From an uncultured Solirubrobacterales bacterium (GTDB lineage Bacteria > Actinomycetota > Thermoleophilia > Solirubrobacterales > 70-9): a stretch of DNA of 7,276 bases. Shown piece after piece: positions 5,993 through 7,276 of the stretch. The position numbers and the translations under genes were made by a program. The DNA lies in assembly GCA_937910825.1 (NCBI GenBank), contig CALEMO010000296.1, positions 1 to 7,276 on the forward strand. Reading direction: 5' to 3'. Within the stretch, counting starts at the first letter, position 1. Each line of letters begins with the position of its first letter. The notes under the pieces are model-generated. The model searched no databases, was not told where the DNA came from, and worked only from the letters and a program-made list of their open reading frames with translations.

Positions 5993-7053
5993 AGCAATGT
6001 GCCCTTCAGCAGATCACGCTGCGAATCGATCCAGTCATGGATGTCCTCGAGGATCGCCGGCGCGCTGCGCTGTGGCCGCCAGTCCGAATGCTCGAGCAGA
6101 CGCGAGCAGTCGGAAATGTAGATCGGCACATCGCCGGCGCGGTCTTCGAGCACCGGCGTGATTTCAAGCTCGACCCCGGTCAACCGGGAACAGATTTCCG
6201 TCGTCTCACGAAGCGAAAGGCTGATCTCGCGGCCGCCGCCGACGTTGAAGGTCTGGCCCGACCAGTGCCCGGGGTCCAGCAACTGGAGATCAATCAGGTC
6301 CAGCAGGTCTTCGACATGCAGCAGGTCGCGCACCTGTTTGCCACTGCCGCCGAAACCGAAGTAGGAGAGTGGCTCGCTCTTCATGTGGGCAAGCATCCAG
6401 TGAGTGAACACACCCTGGTCGACCTTGCCCATCTGCCAGGGACCCGCGATCACGCCGCAGCGATTGACCACCGTCTGAAGGCCGAACATCTCATTGAACT
6501 CCTCGATCAGCAGTTCAGCCGCAAGCTTGGTCGACCCGTAGAGCGTTCTCGCACCCGAGGTCGGCATGTCTTCACTGATCCCCCGCGCTGAGACCCCCGC
6601 AAGGCTCTGGTCCTCGTCGAGTTCGAATCGACTTTCGCCCTCACTGGTTGAGATCTGCCGAAGCCCCTTGAGCGGGTAGACCCTGCTGGAAGAAAGGAAT
6701 ACGAACTGGGCATAGTCACGCCTGGCAAGTTCCAGGCAGTTATAGGCACCGGTCAGATTGGTCTCGACCAGATACCGCGTATCGCCGTCGACCCCGCTCA
6801 TCACCGACGGCTCAGCCGAGCATTCGAGCAAAGCGTCGAGCCGACCGGCCGATTCGAGGTCTTCAGGGTTTCGAACATCGCCGGAGACGAAATCGACGCC
6901 AGCCTGCTCGAGCCGGGGGAGATTGAGTTCGGAGCCCTTGCGATGAAGGTTGTCCAGTGCCGTGACCTGCCAATCCGGGTGGCGGCCGGCGAGGCCGATC
7001 GCAAGGTTCGAGCCAACGAAACCCGCTCCCCCGGTTACAAGAATCGACTTCAT
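5989..7053 (-). CDS. NAD-dependent epimerase/dehydratase, CDP-paratose 2-epimerase-like (extended SDR), second copy
   Basis: 354-residue cytoplasmic extended SDR enzyme for nucleotide sugars. Seen: the Rossmann motif TGGAGFVG (7-14), an acidic residue after strand 2 (D34), the Ser block FLSSSRVYP (119-127), an intact Y172-G-S-T-K176, NRCGVIAGPWQMG (197-209), FGGSGKQVRDLLH (234-246), FNVGGG (269-274) and AGDVPIYISD (306-315). A stretch of about 45 residues (127-171) separates the Ser block from YxxxK, as I recall for this CDP-paratose epimerase-like family. Unlike the relative at 2475, the catalytic Tyr is present. The ATG at 7053 was chosen because TGGAGFVG then begins at residue 7; a GTG 17 codons upstream is open but would add an atypical leader. 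TAGGCT on the minus strand lies 7 bases ahead, suggesting leaderless expression. It is the first gene of a two-gene unit with the glycosyltransferase. The substrate is unknown. Confidence 0.92.
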   Translation of the reverse strand: MKSILVTGGAGFVGSNLAIGLAGRHPDWQVTALDNLHRKGSELNLPRLEQAGVDFVSGDVRNPEDLESAGRLDALLECSAEPSVMSGVDGDTRYLVETNLTGAYNCLELARRDYAQFVFLSSSRVYPLKGLRQISTSEGESRFELDEDQSLAGVSARGISEDMPTSGARTLYGSTKLAAELLIEEFNEMFGLQTVVNRCGVIAGPWQMGKVDQGVFTHWMLAHMKSEPLSYFGFGGSGKQVRDLLHVEDLLDLIDLQLLDPGHWSGQTFNVGGGREISLSLRETTEICSRLTGVELEITPVLEDRAGDVPIYISDCSRLLEHSDWRPQRSAPAILEDIHDWIDSQRDLLKGTLL

Positions 7054-7060
7054 CAAGGCC

Positions 7061-7066
7061 AGCCTA
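7061..7066 (-). promoter_or_regulatory. Candidate leaderless -10 (TAGGCT) for the epimerase-glycosyltransferase unit
   Basis: The minus strand reads TAGGCT, then 7 bases, then the ATG at 7053. The hexamer fits TANNNT and the spacing puts initiation at the start codon. No good -35 is visible. The alternative reading is that AATAGG acts as a weak ribosome site 9 bases upstream. Confidence 0.35.
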
Positions 7067-7082
7067 TTGAGTCCTTTGGTGA

Positions 7083-7088
7083 GATACT
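7083..7088 (+). promoter_or_regulatory. Candidate -10 (GATACT) for the M20 peptidase gene
   Basis: GATACT differs from TANNNT only in its first base and ends 6 bases before the GTG at 7095, the same spacing as at 3585. An alternative is GGTGAG (7078-7083) acting as a ribosome site 11 bases upstream, which is rather far. Confidence 0.28.
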
Positions 7089-7094
7089 TGTCAG

Positions 7095-7276
7095 GTGAAC
7101 GCACCCGAGATTCTTCAGCACCTGATCCGGTTCAACACGGTAAATCCTCCCGGCAACGAAGCGGCAGCACTCAACTTCCTCAGGGACATGCTCGACGAAG
7201 CGGGATGGCAGACCGAAATCCTGGCCGAGCTCCCGGAAAGGCCCAATCTGGTCGCCAGGCTGAAGGGTGAGCAGCC
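7095..7276 (+). CDS. M20-family metallopeptidase/deacylase, N-terminal part, cut by window edge
   Basis: The first 60 residues of a protein of the M20/M25/M40 family (ArgE, DapE, aminoacylase, carboxypeptidase G2 relatives), which are dizinc hydrolases of amide bonds. Seen: the N-terminal signature LIRFNTVNPPGNE (10-22), an amphipathic helix with LNFLRDMLDEAGW (26-38), and RPNLVARLKG (49-58), the usual strand preceding the first metal-binding His, which lies outside the window. The substrate and exact subfamily cannot be told from this piece. The start is GTG at 7095; a TGA in the same frame at 7080 excludes anything longer. It is divergent from the epimerase gene across 41 bases and appears functionally separate from the sugar cluster. 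Confidence 0.85.
   Translation, partial: MNAPEILQHLIRFNTVNPPGNEAAALNFLRDMLDEAGWQTEILAELPERPNLVARLKGEQ

Noticed and set aside
5675..6121. 148-codon plus-strand frame opposite the glycosyltransferase and epimerase
   Set aside because: Antisense to two well-supported genes, with no motif of its own.
6037..6591. 184-codon plus-strand frame opposite the second epimerase
   Set aside because: Shadow of the epimerase reading frame; no start context or domain.
7054..7104. Upstream GTG start for the second epimerase (17 extra residues)
   Set aside because: It would overlap the divergent M20 gene start and add a leader not expected before the TGGAGFVG motif; the ATG at 7053 gives the normal N-terminus.
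1..7276. CRISPR array, tRNA/rRNA, insertion sequence, toxin-antitoxin or phage-defence genes
   Set aside because: No regularly spaced repeats, RNA gene signatures, transposase motifs or defence-type domains were seen in either strand; the content is metabolic and envelope-related.

Overview
This is a GC-rich, gene-dense window. Its gene set and promoter style suggest a high-GC Gram-positive (actinobacterial-type) organism: several start codons have no Shine-Dalgarno sequence but lie 6-10 bases after a TANNNT-like -10 hexamer, as in leaderless transcripts, and TTG or GTG starts are common. There is no rRNA or other taxonomic marker, so this placement is an inference. No tRNA, CRISPR array, insertion sequence or phage gene was seen.

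Layout. The left edge (1-639, minus strand) holds the N-terminal third of rarA, a replication-associated AAA+ ATPase, preceded by a small unrecognised gene for an exported or membrane-anchored peptide. A 180-base divergent gap (640-819) follows. The core (820-7053) is an envelope-glycan type cluster of five genes: a polytopic GT-C-like membrane protein (+), a CDP-paratose 2-epimerase-like sugar-nucleotide enzyme (-), a second GT-C-like membrane protein (+), then a minus-strand pair consisting of a second epimerase-like enzyme translated ahead of a DPM1-like family 2 glycosyltransferase. The right edge (7095-7276, +) is the start of an M20-family metallopeptidase, divergent from the second epimerase. 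No gap between genes exceeds 300 bases.

How the core may work together (inference). The two SDR-family enzymes would remodel a nucleotide sugar in the cytoplasm. The family 2 glycosyltransferase, which resembles dolichol-phosphate mannose synthase, would load a sugar onto a polyprenyl phosphate. The two GT-C-like proteins, which have acidic motifs in the first outside loop, would transfer sugar from the lipid carrier on the outer face of the membrane. The acceptor and the sugar are unknown, and no flippase is present.

The most notable points are these. The cluster looks like two copies of a membrane-protein/epimerase convergent module, with both membrane proteins 552 residues long. The first epimerase has Phe where extended SDR enzymes have the catalytic Tyr. 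A 48-base divergent promoter has overlapping -10 elements in opposite directions, each 6 bases from an ATG, and one of these ATGs opens a 9-codon upstream ORF that ends one base before a TTG start. Adjacent genes are packed by stop/stop (CTAG) and stop/start (TTGA) overlaps.
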